From Eukaryota sp. TZLM1-RC (Eukaryota; Metamonada: BaSk clade): a stretch of 64,000 nt of DNA. Each line of letters opens with the position of its first letter. Position 1 is the first letter of the stretch. Positions 21,547-33,439 of the stretch are shown piece by piece. The notes beneath the pieces were generated by a model. The model did no database searches. It was not told where the DNA came from and worked only from the letters and a program-made list of their open reading frames with translations. Position numbers and translations under genes: made by a program. Location of the stretch: contig JAUPSS010000001.1 in assembly GCA_040285825.1 (NCBI GenBank), forward strand, positions 1,674,001-1,738,000, in the 5' to 3' direction.

Positions 21547-22379
21547 GACAGTTGCTCAAGTTGCTTAATCTCCCAAATTCCCAACATTTACGGCCTTCTA
21601 CTTAATGATCACCAATGGACCACTGCAATGAGATTGAGATGTTTTCTATGGCCTTGTTCATTACCAAATGATTTAATTTGTCGATGCAAGAGTGTTGTTA
21701 CGCTTTCCCATATTTTAAACTGTAAGTATTTCATAACTTATCGCTCACTTGTTCATGACTCAGTTCGTGATCAATTATATGCCATGTGCAAAAGTTTCAA
21801 TATAGAGGCATTATTTGAGCCACTAGTACGTAAGCTGTCTTCAGATCAAACTGATGATTCCTTTGGTAAAAGAAGGGCAGATTTAGTAGCTCCAGGGATC
21901 GATGGTGTTCTCAATGTTGTAGACGTTGTCTCAGTGGATGTTTGCAAAAATTCTGCTGCTCGTTTAGTGTATTCCGCTGACTCGCCGTTATCTAACGCCG
22001 AAAAAAAGAAGATAAAAAAATATGAAGAACCTTTGGCACAGTTAGGTAGAGTGGAACATGTGAAATATCAGTTTGTGCCGTTTGCAATTTCTCTTTTTGG
22101 CAATATTGGACCTTCAGGCTTGCACTTTTTGGAAAATTTTAAAAAAGTGTTACTGAATAGGTCTGGTAAAATAATGAACTCCACTTTCTGGTTAAATAGA
22201 ATTGTTTTTTGCATTTTCAAGTCTATTCCTACAATGATTTCAAAGGCACTTTTAGCTATCGGTGTAGAATATGAACGTTATGCTGTGAGTAGGTTCAGCA
22301 ATAGTGACGCTTGTTTGGAGGATATTGAATTCTAGATGGTTATTTTTATCTCAATAAATATTCCAGTTATAAAAAAAAA
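21547..22379 (+). mobile_element. Family D copy, 5'-truncated, inserted in A
   Basis: The TSD gattaaaagaa flanks it (21536-21546 and 22380-22390). Coding begins at the DSCSSCLISQIPN equivalent. It includes zinc finger CRCK...HILNC and RLE RRADLVAP...VVDVVSVD and ends at CLEDIEF (stop 22333-22335). The UTR has tcaataaatattccag before the tail. The main frame is open for 235 codons (21628-22335). Confidence 0.92.
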
Positions 22380-23885
22380 GATTAAAAGAATTAAAAATTA
22401 AATCAGATGAATTACCATAAAACCTATAAAAAAAGGTTTCGAGTTCAGGAAAATTTGATTTGATTTCTTTCCAAATTGAATCTCTTTTCACTGAATTGAA
22501 AGCATTTTTGAAATCAAGATTAAAAATGCAACTATTTTCGTGACAATTGAAAAACAGATCAGATGTCAAAGCTGCAACTGAAGCTCCATCTATGGTTTTG
22601 ATTCCATATTGGAATGGAGAAAAGTATTCTTTAGCTTTTGTTGAAACTCGATTAAAAATTACTGAAGACATCAGGCGATAAATGGCTTCACCAATGGCAA
22701 TTGGGCGAACTTTTCCATTAGGTTTAGTTAAAGCCACTAACCGTGATGCACTTAATTCTTTTGGTGGAACAATTTTCATTGTCAAAACATCTTGAAAAAA
22801 GGAACATAAATCTTTAATAATAAAGGAATTTTGGCGGCACACAGATTTCAGCATATCAAAAGTAATTCCAGATGGACCTGGAGCTTTTCCAGATGGAAGA
22901 CGGAAAATGGCAGTTTCAACTTCTTTTTCAGAAAGTGGATTTTGTTTCCAAAATTGTGAAGCTGATGGTTTATCCAAATTAAGAAATTCAGCTGGATGCA
23001 GATCCACTAATTGATTTACAGTTTCATCAGTCACAGGAGCAAGATCAGATGAGAACAGAGCGTTTTTCCCTGAACCATATCTCCCACGTAGCAAAAGTTT
23101 TCGTACAGTCTTATTCTTGGGTTGTTTCTTTGGAGTGAAAACCTTTTGGGGACGAGAACCTGATTTTTGTTCAAGGAAGAATTTCCAAATAGAAAATATA
23201 TCCCATTCACCTTTTTTCAAAGCAAGACTGAATGTTCTAAACGCAACAGAAAAGGGAATGGAAGCCTTGGGACTGAGAACATTCGGAATCTTACATGGAG
23301 GCCGTAATGTATCAAGCGAGGAGCAAACATGGCATACATATAAATTATTTTTTAAAATATATCTTTCAGCTTTTTCATTACAAATAGCACAATTATCAAT
23401 TTGACTTGCTTCAAGGGGAATATCTAACATCACTGCATCATTGTCTTCTGCAGTGCACTCATCTTTGGGAGGTAAATTAAATTCTAAATTATGTAATTCA
23501 GCGGCAGCGGCGGTTACAGAATAAGAAATAGATGGATTTTGATAATTTTCACATTTTTTAGAATTCTTTTTATGACCAACTTTATGACAAGATGAGCAAC
23601 GGGGAACATTTTTTGAGAGTTTAGTGTTTTTTGTGGCACGCTGATCATTTTTTGAATTTGAAATTTTTTGAGAAGAATTTCGAGCATAGCTTGGAGGGTG
23701 GGGAGAGTGGAGGAGTGAAGGGGATGAGCTTGATCTGACGGGTAGAACCTTCACTTGGGCATTCCAATCAGTATCGGAGTCACTATCTGCCTCTGGCATC
23801 GTTTAGGGAGAGACACAGTACAACTTTGACGCCAACACAGAAAGTGAAAAATGAGAGGCTTGACCAAGGGAGGGAGAAAAAAAAA

Positions 23886-24247
23886 GTCGCATTTTTAATG
23901 AACAAAGAACTAATTTTTTAGCAAAATTATTGGAAATTGATGCATCTCAGTTACGAAGTCACATTTTTTGTGGTACAAATTTTGGTGGTGTTGATTTTCA
24001 TAAGTCAAGCTACCTTTGTAAAGCTGCCTTTATTGGAGGTGGAAAGAATTTTATTTATGAATTTGTGAATCGTTTTCCTGAAAAAATTCATCTCATTGAA
24101 AATTGTGGCAGCTCCTATCTTATTTCTTTGCAACAGGAAATTGAAACTCTTTCACCCAATATTTGGGCTAAATGTTTCCCCTCTGATATTGTGGAACTTC
24201 CTTCAAGAAGCTTGCTCTCCTTACCATTGACTTTTGCAAAATTGCAT
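23886..24247 (+). mobile_element. Family D fragment, inverted, fused to A
   Basis: It encodes FNEQRTNFLAKLLEIDASQLRSH-type residues through LGG-like FGGVDFHKSSYLCKAAFIGGG to LPLTFAKL. At about 24243-24247 it passes in frame into the A N-terminal linker (HPAEFLNLDKPSASQFW) over a shared tgca. The resulting 153-codon open frame (23930-24391) is a D-A chimera. Confidence 0.85.
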
Positions 24248-25914
24248 CCAGCTGAATTTCTTAATTTGGATAAACCATCTGCTTCACAATTTTGGAAACA
24301 AAATCCACTTTCTGAAAAAGAAGTTGAAACTGCCATTTTCCGTCTTCCATCTGGAAAAGCTCCAGGTCCATCTGGAATTACTTTTGATTGATTATACTTC
24401 AACTAGTTTCTGCTTTCTGGGTTGCTATTTAGGTTCCGCCGAAAAGACACTTGACAGCCTTGAAAATTATTTAAATTCAATTAAAAAAGAGCTAGAAGTC
24501 ATAAAAACTCTTGAATTGGAAAAACATCTTAAGTTTTTTCTTTTGAAAATTTGTTATGCTGGAAAAATTACTCATTTACTGCGATCATTACCTCCATCCC
24601 TAACTTACAATTTTTGTAGACAATTTAACAAAATACGTACCCAATTTTTGGCTTATTTAATGTCTGTTGATCCATCAATTTTGAAAAATCATATTTTTTC
24701 TGATGTTCAACTTGGCGGTGTTGGATTCAATTCATCAAAATATTTGACCAAAGCTGCATTTATTGGTGGTGGAAAAATTTTGTATTTGAATTCTCTAGAA
24801 GATATCCTTTGCCGAAAATCTTCTTGAAAATACAAATAGCATATTCCTGGATAACTTAAGAGAAGAAATATCCAGTTTATCTCCCGACTTATGGCAATCA
24901 TGTTTCCCCATATCCATTCAAGAAATTCCAGACAGAAGTTTATATTCATTAAAATTTGCGTTGAAAAAGCTCCAACGACATCTTTTGAAAAATTTTGAAA
25001 ACAAGGATTTTATTGTTCGACTTAGCACGGCTAAGAAAGAAAAATCCTGCTTTTGCCAATTTTTTGATTGATTTGAAGGACAGTTCATCTGCAGTTTTGA
25101 TAAATCAAATTCCCCAGATTTATGGTCTATTTTTGAATGACGACCAATGGACCACTGCTATGAGAATGCGTTGTTATTTATGGCCTTGTAATTTGCCCAA
25201 TGATTTGTTTTGTAAATGTGGAGCTGGTTTGACATTATCACATTTATTTAATTGTAATAGATATATTTCCTATCGTTCTACGTTGCATGATGCAGTCAGA
25301 GATCAAATCCATGCAATGTGTAATTCCTATCATATTGAATCTTTTGTAGAACCTTTGTTGAGGTCTCTTGATATAAATGAAAGCGTAAGAGATTCAGAAT
25401 ATGGAAAACGACGTGCTGATGTTGTTGTGCCCTCGTTTGATGATGTCATGAATGTTGTTGATGTCGTAACAGTGGATGTTTGCAAGAAAAATGCCTTGAA
25501 AAATGCTCAATCCGAAGTATCCCCCCTTGATGACTCCGAATTGTACAAACGGAAAAAGTATGCAAATCCTTTAAAAGAATTGAAACATGTTCGCCATGTA
25601 GATTACCAAATTTGCCCATTTGCTATATCGTTGTATGGTCGTCTTGGAAAAACTGCTTTGAATTTTATTGATGATTTTGAAAATCTTGTGAAAAAAAGAA
25701 TGAATAAGCGTTTTGATCGTCGCTTGTGGCTAAATCGTATTGTTTTTACTATTTTCAAATCAATTCCTAAAATGATTTCGAAAGCTTTAATGTCTGTCAG
25801 TGCACATTATGAAAACATTGCTGCTGTAAGGTTTGATGGTGTGGAAGCTTGTTTTGAAGAAATTGACTTTTAGACTGTGGTTTTGAAAATAAATTAAAAT
25901 TAAATTAAAAAAAA
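24243..25914 (+). mobile_element. Family A copy with internal deletion
   Basis: It consists of A linker/RT finger sequence (24243-24390) joined over the shared ttgat to the A region IDYTSTSFCFLGCYLGS, then continues to a normal 3' end. About 0.8 kb, including RT motifs A, B and YMDD, is deleted. The C-terminal part (24995-25873) is open for 292 codons with zinc finger CKCG...HLFNC and RLE. Near 25047 one extra A shifts the frame. The tail at 25905-25913 abuts D sequence tgcgac. Confidence 0.85.
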
Positions 25915-26434
25915 TGCGACAGAACTCCAAGGAAATTGATGGTGATGTTGATCTCAAAATATGAGTAAATTTTCCAGAATAACAGATTTTGAGGAAAAAG
26001 AATTTCAAATGTTTCTCAATATTTAAATTTTCTATTGATTCTTATTCATTTCCAAATTGAGTCAACAGAGTCGAAAGTTGGCTTTTGACTTCATCAATAT
26101 TTCCGAGATAACAACCCAAAAAACGAAAACCAGACTGATCATAATTGATAAAGGGGACATTGACATCGTTAATGATAAAATCAATTGGTTCATGACCAAT
26201 AATCAAACATTAGGAGATATTCAATGAGAGACCAATATCTTCATAACGCTGTTGAATAAAAGTTGCTATTTGTTTCAGAATTGTAATGGGAGCAATTACA
26301 GAAATGTCATCCATATATGCTACAATATCTATTTCTGGGAACTTTTCTTTCAATTCGCACATTAATGGATGAATTGCCAGACAAAAGAAAAAAGGACCAA
26401 GTGGATCACCTTGTTTAACACCTGAAGACGAAAG

Positions 26435-26991
26435 CTTCTTGGAACCTTTGTTGTCAAATCTGTTTGATGCTGAAAATGATTTTCATAAGAATAATAGAGG
26501 TGATGTCATATTACCTGGATTAGATGGTAGCTTCATTTTATTGGATGTAATGTCTGTTGATCCTTGTAATGCCTCAAATGAAAGGCTTGTTAATTCTGAA
26601 ATTCATAATCCCCTTTCAAATGCTGAAAATTTTAAATTCAAAAAATACAATGAACCTTTGTCCAAATTGGCCAGTCTACAGCATGCAAAATACAATTTGT
26701 ATCCATTTGTATTTTCCCTTTTTGGTTCACTTGCACCAACTGCTTTACGTTTTTTGGATGATTTTGAAATGATTGTAAAGAGAAGAACTGGCAGAAATTT
26801 CAACAGATTGTTTTGGCAAAATAGAATTGTGTTTTCTATTTTTAAGGGGATGTTGAAGATGGTTTCTGATGCTTTGCTTTCTCTTGGATCTCACTATGAG
26901 AGAGTTGCATATAGTGTTTTTGTTTTGGGAGAGATGGATTTTTTAGATGTTGATTTATAGGTTTAGAATAAAATTAAATTTTAAAAAAAAA
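26435..26991 (+). mobile_element. Family B copy, 5'-truncated, inserted in D
   Basis: The TSD gaagacgaaag is at 26424-26434 and 26992-27002. It starts at the FLEPLLSNLFD codons and has an intact 173-codon reading frame with RLE RGDVILP...LLDVMSVDP, ending GEMDFLDVDL. One of the shortest clean insertions here. Confidence 0.93.
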
Positions 26992-28189
26992 GAAGACGAA
27001 AGCAGGTCAAAATTTTCATAGACCAATGTGGATGATTTTCCATAAAATGAATAGAAAAAAGGCTCAACTTCAGGAAAATGCTTTTGCAGCAAAGGTAAAA
27101 TGGAAGAACGAGATATAGAATTGAAAGCATTCTTAAAATCTAAATTGAAGATGTAATTAGAATCACTAGAATTGAAAAACACATCCGACGAATGAGCAGC
27201 AGAAGAAGCACCATCAATTGTCTTGATTCCAAATTGAAACGGACTGAAAAATTCCTTGGCTTTTTTTCCAATTCTATTGAAAACAAGAGACGCAAGAATT
27301 CTTGAAAAAGATTCTCCAATTGCAATTGGACGGATTTTGGATTGACTTTTTTTAAGGGCAATTAAGCGAGCACTGGTCATCTCAAAAGGGACTTTAATTT
27401 TTAACGTAAGAAGATTGTTGAAAAAAAGAACAAGATCGTCAGCAATTTCAGGACACTGTCCAACAGCTGATTTGATCATGTCAAAATTCAACAAAGATGG
27501 CCCAGGAGCTTTTCCAGTAGGCATTTGCTGAATCAGTTTCAATACCTCAGAAGCATTGACAGGATTTTGCAGCCAATAATCAACTGAATCTGGTTTAGTA
27601 CAATGAAAATTTTCTTCCGGATGAAGATGATTCAATTGGAACAATGTGCTTTCATTACATTCAGCTAAATCAGAAGAAAATAAACATTGTTTTGCAGATC
27701 CAAAACGTCCTTTTAAAGCTAATTTTCTCACTAATTTTTCTTTCGAAAAAACATTTTTTTAAAATTTGATTTTTTTCGATAAAAGTTTTTATCTTTTTCA
27801 GAAAAAATTTCCAAATAGGCGTAACATCCCATAATCCTTTACGGAGATTTTCAGTAAAGGCACGAAGAACAACAGCAAAAGGTATCGAAGCCAACGGACT
27901 AAGCTGAGCAGGAACACGAATGGGACAACGTAGCTGATCAGCAGCAACACAGGAATCACAAAAAAGTAAAGGTCGACCGGAATCATTGACAGCAACAAGC
28001 TTTCGACAAAAAACACATTTTTTTTCATCCTTTTGATCTTCTTTGATAGGAGTGTTATCGGGAATCTCACTTAAAAATTCATTTTTAGGATTGTGTGATA
28101 ACGAAAAATTTAAATCAGCAGTTGCAGCACGAGCATTCAGTTTTTCCTTTTGAATAAGCGGACAAGTTGCAATGTTATGTCCGGATTTT

Positions 28190-30325
28190 TTTTTAAATTA
28201 ATTTTATTTTATTGTTAAACCACAGTCTAAAAGTCAATATCTTCAAAACAAGCTTCCACACCATCAAACCTTACAGCAGCAATGTTTTCATAATGTGCAC
28301 TGACAGACATTAAAGCTTTCGAAATCAATTTAGGAATTGATTTGAAAATAGTAAAAACAATACGATTTAGCCGCAAGCGACGATCAAAACGCTTATTCAT
28401 TCTTTTTTTCACAAGATTTTCAAAATCATCAATAAAATTCAATGCAGTTTTTCCAAGACGACCATACAACGATATAGCAAATGGGCAAATTTGGTAATCT
28501 ACATGGCGAACATGTTTCAATTCTTTTAAAGGATTTGCATACTTTTTCCGTTTGTACAATTCGGAGTCATCAAGGGGGGATACTTCGGATTGAGCATTTT
28601 TCAAGGCATTTTTCTTGCAAACATCCACTGTTACGACATCAACAACATTCATGACATCATCAAACGAGGGCACAACAACATCAGCACGTCGTTTTCCATA
28701 TTCTGAATCTCTTACGCTTTCATTTATATCAAGAGACCTCAACAAAGGTTCTACAAAAGATTCAATATGATAGGAATTACACATTGCATGGATTTGATCT
28801 CTGACTGCATCATGCAACGTAGAACGATAGGAAATATATCTATTACAATTAAATAAATGTGATAATGTCAAACCAGCTCCACATTTACAAAACAAATCAT
28901 TGGGCAAATTACAAGGCCATAAATAACAACGCATTCTCATAGCAGTGGTCCATTGGTCGTCATTCAAAAATAGACCATAAATCTGGGGAATTTGATTTAT
29001 CAAAACTGCAGATGAACTGTCCTTCAAATCAATCAAAAAATTGGCAAAAGCAGGATTTTCTTTCTCAGCCGTGCTAAGTCGAACAATAAAATCCTTGTTT
29101 TCAAAATTTTTCAAAAGCTGTCGTTGGAGCTTTTTCAACGCAAATTTTAATGAATATAAACTTCTGTCTGGAATTTCTTGAATGGATATGGGGAAACATG
29201 ATTGCCATAAGTCGGGAGATAAACTGGATATTTCTTCTCTTAAGTTATCCAGGAATATGCTATTTGTATTTTCAAGAAGATTTTCGGCAAAGGATATCTT
29301 CTAGAGAATTCAAATACAAAATTTTTCCACCACCAATAAATGCAGCTTTGGTCAAATATTTTGATGAATTGAATCCAACACCGCCAAGTTGAACATCAGA
29401 AAAAATATGATTTTTCAAAATTGATGGATCAACAGACATTAAATAAGCCAAAAATTGGGTACGTATTTTGTTAAATTGTCTACAAAAATTGTAAGTTAGG
29501 GATGGAGGTAATGATCGCAGTAAATGAGTAATTTTTCCAGCATAACAAATTTTCAAAAGAAAAATCTTAAGATGTTTTTCCAATTCAAGAGTCTTTATGA
29601 CTTCTAGCTCTTTTTTAATTGAATTTAAATAATTTTCAAGGCTGTCAAGTGTCTTTTCGGCGGAACCTAAATAGCAACCCAGAAAGCAGAAACTAGTTGA
29701 AGTATAATCAATATATGGAACTTCGAGGGAATTAATTATTAACTTAACATTTTTCCTAGAAATACAAAAACATTTTTGAACATTCAAATCAAGACCTATG
29801 GATTGGTATAATGTAGCAGCTTCATTAGCAACCCTATTAATTGTACTTTCTGGACCAATACAAGAAATGTCATCCATGTAAGCTACCACTTGAAGATCAG
29901 AATTTTCTTCTTTTAATTTTTTCAAAATTGGGTGAATTGCAAGACAAAAAAAGAAAGGACCTAATGGGTCTCCTTGTTTAACTCCTGATAAAGAATCCAG
30001 ATTAAAAGAATTAAAAATTAAATCAGATGAATTACCATAAAACCTATAAAAAAAGGTTTCGAGTTCAGGAAAATTTGATTTGATTTCTTTCCAAATTGAA
30101 TCTCTTTTCACTGAATTGAAAGCATTTTTGAAATCAAGATTAAAAATGCAACTATTTTCGTCACAATTGAAAAACAGATCAGATGTCAAAGCTGCAACTG
30201 AAGCTCCATCTATGGTTTTGATTCCATGTTGGAATGGAGAAAAGTATTCTTTAGCTTTTGTTGAAACTCGATTAAAAATTACTGAAGACATCAAGCGATA
30301 AATGGCTTCACCAATGGCAATATGG
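28190..30325 (-). mobile_element. Family A copy, 5'-truncated, inserted in the D zinc knuckle
   Basis: The TSD gtccggatttt is at 28179-28189 and 30326-30336. It runs from RPIAIGEA of the RT finger to the 3' end and includes motif A, motif B, YMDD, zinc finger and RLE. Two open stretches (28227-29138 and 29272-30303) are separated by frame loss near 29288-29325 at homopolymers. Apart from that break it is one of the best-preserved A copies. Confidence 0.92.
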
Positions 30326-31897
30326 GTCCGGATTTTCGACATTTACTACATTTGCGGCGGGGTTTAGAAAAATTTTCATTTAAATTTTTTTCCAATGATT
30401 TTCTAGCATGGAGTGACAGGTGGGGAGAATGAGAACGATTGGTGGTTGAGGAGGTTGGTTTGTCAAGATCACGTTCGGTACTTTTTGCAGTCCAGTCAGT
30501 ACCACTGAGAGTGTCGGACATTAAGACTGGAGGAATTCAATCGAACCGACAATAGGACGTCAAGTTAAGAAAAAGGAGGACGTTGAAAGTGAGTGAGAAA
30601 AAAAAGAAGTAAATGAATCTTTAATTCGAAGCCATGTATTTTGTTCAGCAGATTTGGGTGGAATTGGATTCACCAAATCTTCGATTCTGTGTAAAGCAGC
30701 ATTTTTGGGAGGTGGTAAAAATTTTGTTTTTGAATTTTTCCAAAGGTTCCCTTTTGATGTTCATCTGATCAATGGTGAATCCAATTTTTACTTGAATCAA
30801 CTGCAATTTGAATTAGAAAATTTGCCTAGTGATATCTGGATTCAGTGTTTTCCTCAAAATGTTCAAGAAATTCCCACCCGATCACTTCCAAATTTACGTT
30901 TTTGCTTGAAAAAGCTTCAGCACCATCTGGTTAAATTATATGAAGGCTTGGATTATGAAGTAAGACCTGGCTTGGCCAAAACTAAAAATCCCGCTTTCGG
31001 TAATTTTTTAAAGGATATTCGTGATAGTTCAGCTGCTGCTTTAGTAACTCAAGTTTCCTCTGTTTATGGACTTTTGTTAAAAGACAATGAATGGCTTCTA
31101 AACATGCGTTTTCGTTGTTTTCTGTGGCCAAACAATTTGCCCAATCATTTAACTTGTAAATGTGGTAAACCTCTTTTGTTTACTCATCTTTTGAACTGTA
31201 AACATTTCATTACGTTTAGAAGCAAAGTGCATAATAACGTCAGGGACCAAATTTATGTAATGTGCAAATCATATCGAGTAGATTCCTTTTTAGAACCGCT
31301 GTTATCAAAATTAATTCTTGATGATCCCAATATTGATAGTACGCGTTACAACAGAGCTTCTATGGGTCTGACTAGAGGTGATCTAGTTGTTCCTGGTTTA
31401 AATGGTAGTTTTACTATTTTGGACGCCATGTCTATTGACCCTTGTAATTCCTCTAACGAACATTTCATTAACTCGGATGTAAATAATCCTCTTCTCGCAG
31501 GCGAAAAATATAAAATTGCTAAACATGCGAAACCCATTTCCTCGATTAATGAAAATTCTCATGCCCGATATAATTTATGTCCATTTGTTTTTTCTTTGCT
31601 TGGATCTCTAGGTAAGGCTGCTATGGCTTTCATTGAGGATTTTGTTGTATTTAAAAGGAAAGAACTGGAAGAATTTTCAATAGTGTTTACTGGCAAAACA
31701 GGATTGTATTTTCTATTTTTAAGGGAATGGTAACACTAATTTCTGATTCACTATCTTCTTTTGGGAAATTTTCTGAATCTTTAGCGATTAATTGTTTTGA
31801 TGTAGGGGAGGCAGGTTTTGAGGATGTGGAGTTTCAATTGTGTATTTCATATTTGTTGTTGAATAAAAATATATACTTTAAAAAAAACTTTTTACGC

Positions 31898-31918
31898 TTT
31901 TTGAAAGTTTTAGAAAAC
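31898..31918. other. Unique host DNA, right flank of G insertion
   Basis: The 21 bases after the right G TSD match no family here. The A tail begins directly after them (31919), so this is the only visible host sequence on the right of G. Confidence 0.6.
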
Positions 31919-32041
31919 TTTTTTTTCATTAAAATTTTAATTTATTTTCAAAACCACAGTCTAAAAGTCAATATCTGTTGATATATTTATTGAATTTGCA
32001 CACTTGATTAAATTAAATCATAACTAATGGGACGACTATCA

Positions 32042-33289
32042 TTAAACCAAGATTTCCTCTACAAAATCTTGATTTGTTTGCTGTCTAGCTAAAGCTTCTC
32101 TAATTCGATTGAAAAACCGCGGTAATCTATTAATAATGGCAAATTGAATCCGTGAACGCCATAAAAAAATATCAAATCTTTTCATTGTTTTTTCTTTCAC
32201 CATTTTTTGGAAGTCATTCAAAAAAGTTTCTGCTTCAACTGATAATCTTCCATTTATCGAAAATGGGAAAGCAATAAAAACCAGATGTGTATTTCTATCG
32301 ACATTTGCATCTTCAATTTCTTTATCATATTTTCTATGTTTTTCTTTTGCTTTAAAATCCAGAGCAGCCACAGGATTAAGTTTTCTTCTGTGAACCAAAG
32401 TATCGTTTGCAACATTACATGAGACAAAGTCAACAATAGCTTCAGAATTATCAATCCAATTACAGTATACATCACCTCTATCATCAGAACCAAAATTATT
32501 CAGAGAAAGTGTTTCCTGCAGCAGGGGCTCTTTGATACACGATATCCTTGCAGTTTGTGCCATATTGAAAACAGTGTCTCTAACAGCATCATGTAATGAA
32601 GAACGATAAGTTATCAATTTAGAGCAATTTAGAGCATGGCGCAAAGTGAGTTGAGGTGAATTCGAACAAATACATTTTTCTTTTGATAATAATTGGTTAA
32701 TGGGGATGTTCAAATATAATCTCATTTTTGTTACAAATGCTTCATTAGTGGCACACAATCCAAATCTTCGTGGTACAATGGTTACAAAAAGTGAAGAATC
32801 TGACGCCTTGTTTTCACAAACACCCTTTTCCAATAACAACGAGTGAAGATCTTGATTTAAAACAGCCGAGCTGCAAATATTATTATAAAGATCTTTTTCA
32901 TACATTCCAGTCAATCTTTTCTGTAATGTTCGAAGAGTGTACTTCAAATTTAAAACATTTTTTTCTGGAATATTGCCATTGAATGATTGGGGAAAACATC
33001 GACCCCATTTTTCTACATCAATTCTTGAAATTTCTTCATTTAATGCAAAAACAGTGGAACTTTGCGTTGTCATCAATAAATCTTCCCAATCTGCAAATCT
33101 TTCGGAAAACTCAAAGATTGCATTTCTGCATCCACCAACAAAAGCACACGAGGTAAGAATAGAAGCCTTCGTCCACCCTAAACCACCATAATGTGGACTA
33201 AGGTAAGCATGATCTGGAATTTGAAACATTTTACATCCCAGTAATTGCGACAGAACTTTTGCACGTAACTCATTAAACTTTTGAGCCAA
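32042..33289 (-). pseudogene. Family F C-terminal half (thumb end, zinc finger, RLE)
   Basis: An open 415-codon stretch. It starts in AQKFNELRAKVLSQLLG, then YGGLGWTKASILTSCAFVGG, zinc finger CICS...HALNC, HDAVRDTVFNMAQ, RLE RGDVYCN followed by AIVDFVSCNVAN, and a C terminus ending DFVEEILV. F differs from A-E and G in the zinc finger spacing and in having CNVAN after the second acidic motif. It is separated from the N-terminal half by the B insertions and a break. Confidence 0.88.
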
Positions 33290-33439
33290 AGGTCTAGTGA
33301 CAAGAGGATTTGTAGATCGAAAGACATGATTAAAATTGGAACTAAAACACAGTCTTATAATGGTAAATTTGATGTGTTTTTTATATCTAAATTCATCATT
33401 CGGTCAATTTTGTCAGAAATTGAGTTCAACTTTTCAAAC

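Larger units (their letters stand above)
18636..23799 (-). pseudogene. Family A full polyprotein (zinc fingers, RT, zinc finger, RLE), interrupted
   Basis: ATG at 23797-23799 (MPEADSDSDTDW). Next come the zinc knuckle CSSCHKVGHKKNSKKC, the finger CAIC...CHVC, linker RKLLLRGRYGSGK, RT finger SGKAPGPSGITFD, RPIAIGEA, motif A NLDFKNAFNSVKR, motif B SGVKQGDPLGPFFF, the YMDD motif, and FLGCYLG. Then the thumb, zinc finger CKCG...HLFNC and RLE. The RLE motif here reads RCADVVV (Arg-Cys), an Arg-to-Cys change. D interrupts at the codons around NLDSLSG and E interrupts in the RSLYSLKFALKK region. A single-base frame loss occurs near 18987 (five G). Confidence 0.87.
18595..23885 (-). mobile_element. 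Family A, full-length, with E and D insertions inside
   Basis: The 3' tail is at 18595-18603 and the 5' end at 23876, followed by a 9-base run (T9 on the sense strand) to 23885. After subtracting E (19558-20676) and D (21547-22379) the element is about 3.3 kb, matching the copy at 40262. The 5' UTR is about 77 nt and starts ctccctcccttgg. The right flank is D sequence (gtcgcat...). It is one of only two A copies with a 5' end. Confidence 0.9.
25915..30521 (-). pseudogene. Family D N-terminal half: zinc fingers and RT, interrupted by A and B
   Basis: ATG at 30519-30521 (MSDTLSGTDW). The zinc knuckle CSKCRKSGHNIATC is split by the A insertion at 28190-30325. Next are the finger CVFC...CDSC, linker RKLALKGRFGSAKQ, RT finger TGKAPGPSLLNFD, motif A NLDFKNAFNSISR, motif B GVKQGDPLGP, and YMDD (AYMDDISVI). 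B interrupts just before motif B. A stop (TAG, near 26211) and frameshifts (near 27755 and 26035) are present. Missing thumb sequence is found inverted at 23886. Confidence 0.82.
11376..30604 (-). mobile_element. Family D non-LTR retrotransposon with 5' end, inserted in G, heavily interrupted
   Basis: The 3' end and tail are at 11376-11390 and the 5' end at 30597-30604. Both abut agaagt (11370-11375 and 30605-30610), a 6-bp TSD in G. D sequence occupies 11376-12472, 25915-26434, 26992-28189 and 30326-30604. Nested within are B (26435-26991), A (28190-30325), and a large foreign or rearranged block (12473-25914) that replaces D sequence between the thumb and the LGG region. The sense 5' end is T8 followed by ctcactcactttc, and the 5' UTR is about 76 nt. 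Confidence 0.82.
10930..31859 (+). pseudogene. Family G RT-RLE protein, split by D insertion and frame-broken
   Basis: The left exon-like block (10930-11375) encodes YMDD, the LNPSKCLLIG and FLGCWLG motifs and the thumb. The right block (30607-31733) encodes LGGIGFTKSSILCKAAFLGGG, the zinc finger CKCG...HLLNC, RLE RGDLVVP...ILDAMSIDP, and a PFVFSLLGSLGKAAMAF stretch. A frameshift near 31650 separates this from the last block (VTLISDSLSSFGKF...FEDVEF). The expected stop TAA is CAA here, so the last frame reads 18 codons into the UTR. RT motifs A and B are missing through 5' truncation. Confidence 0.8.
10926..31886 (+). mobile_element. Family G non-LTR retrotransposon, 5'-truncated, hosting a large nest
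   Basis: G sequence occupies 10926-11375 and 30605-31886. Everything between is a D insertion and its contents. The outer TSD actttttacgc (10915-10925 and 31887-31897) proves the two halves are one element. The left part begins exactly at the YMDD motif (YMDDISIIGSFES); the right part resumes in the same codon context (LLEV, then NESLIRSHVFC). The 3' UTR has gaataaaa followed by an A-tail at about 31879-31887. Confidence 0.88.
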
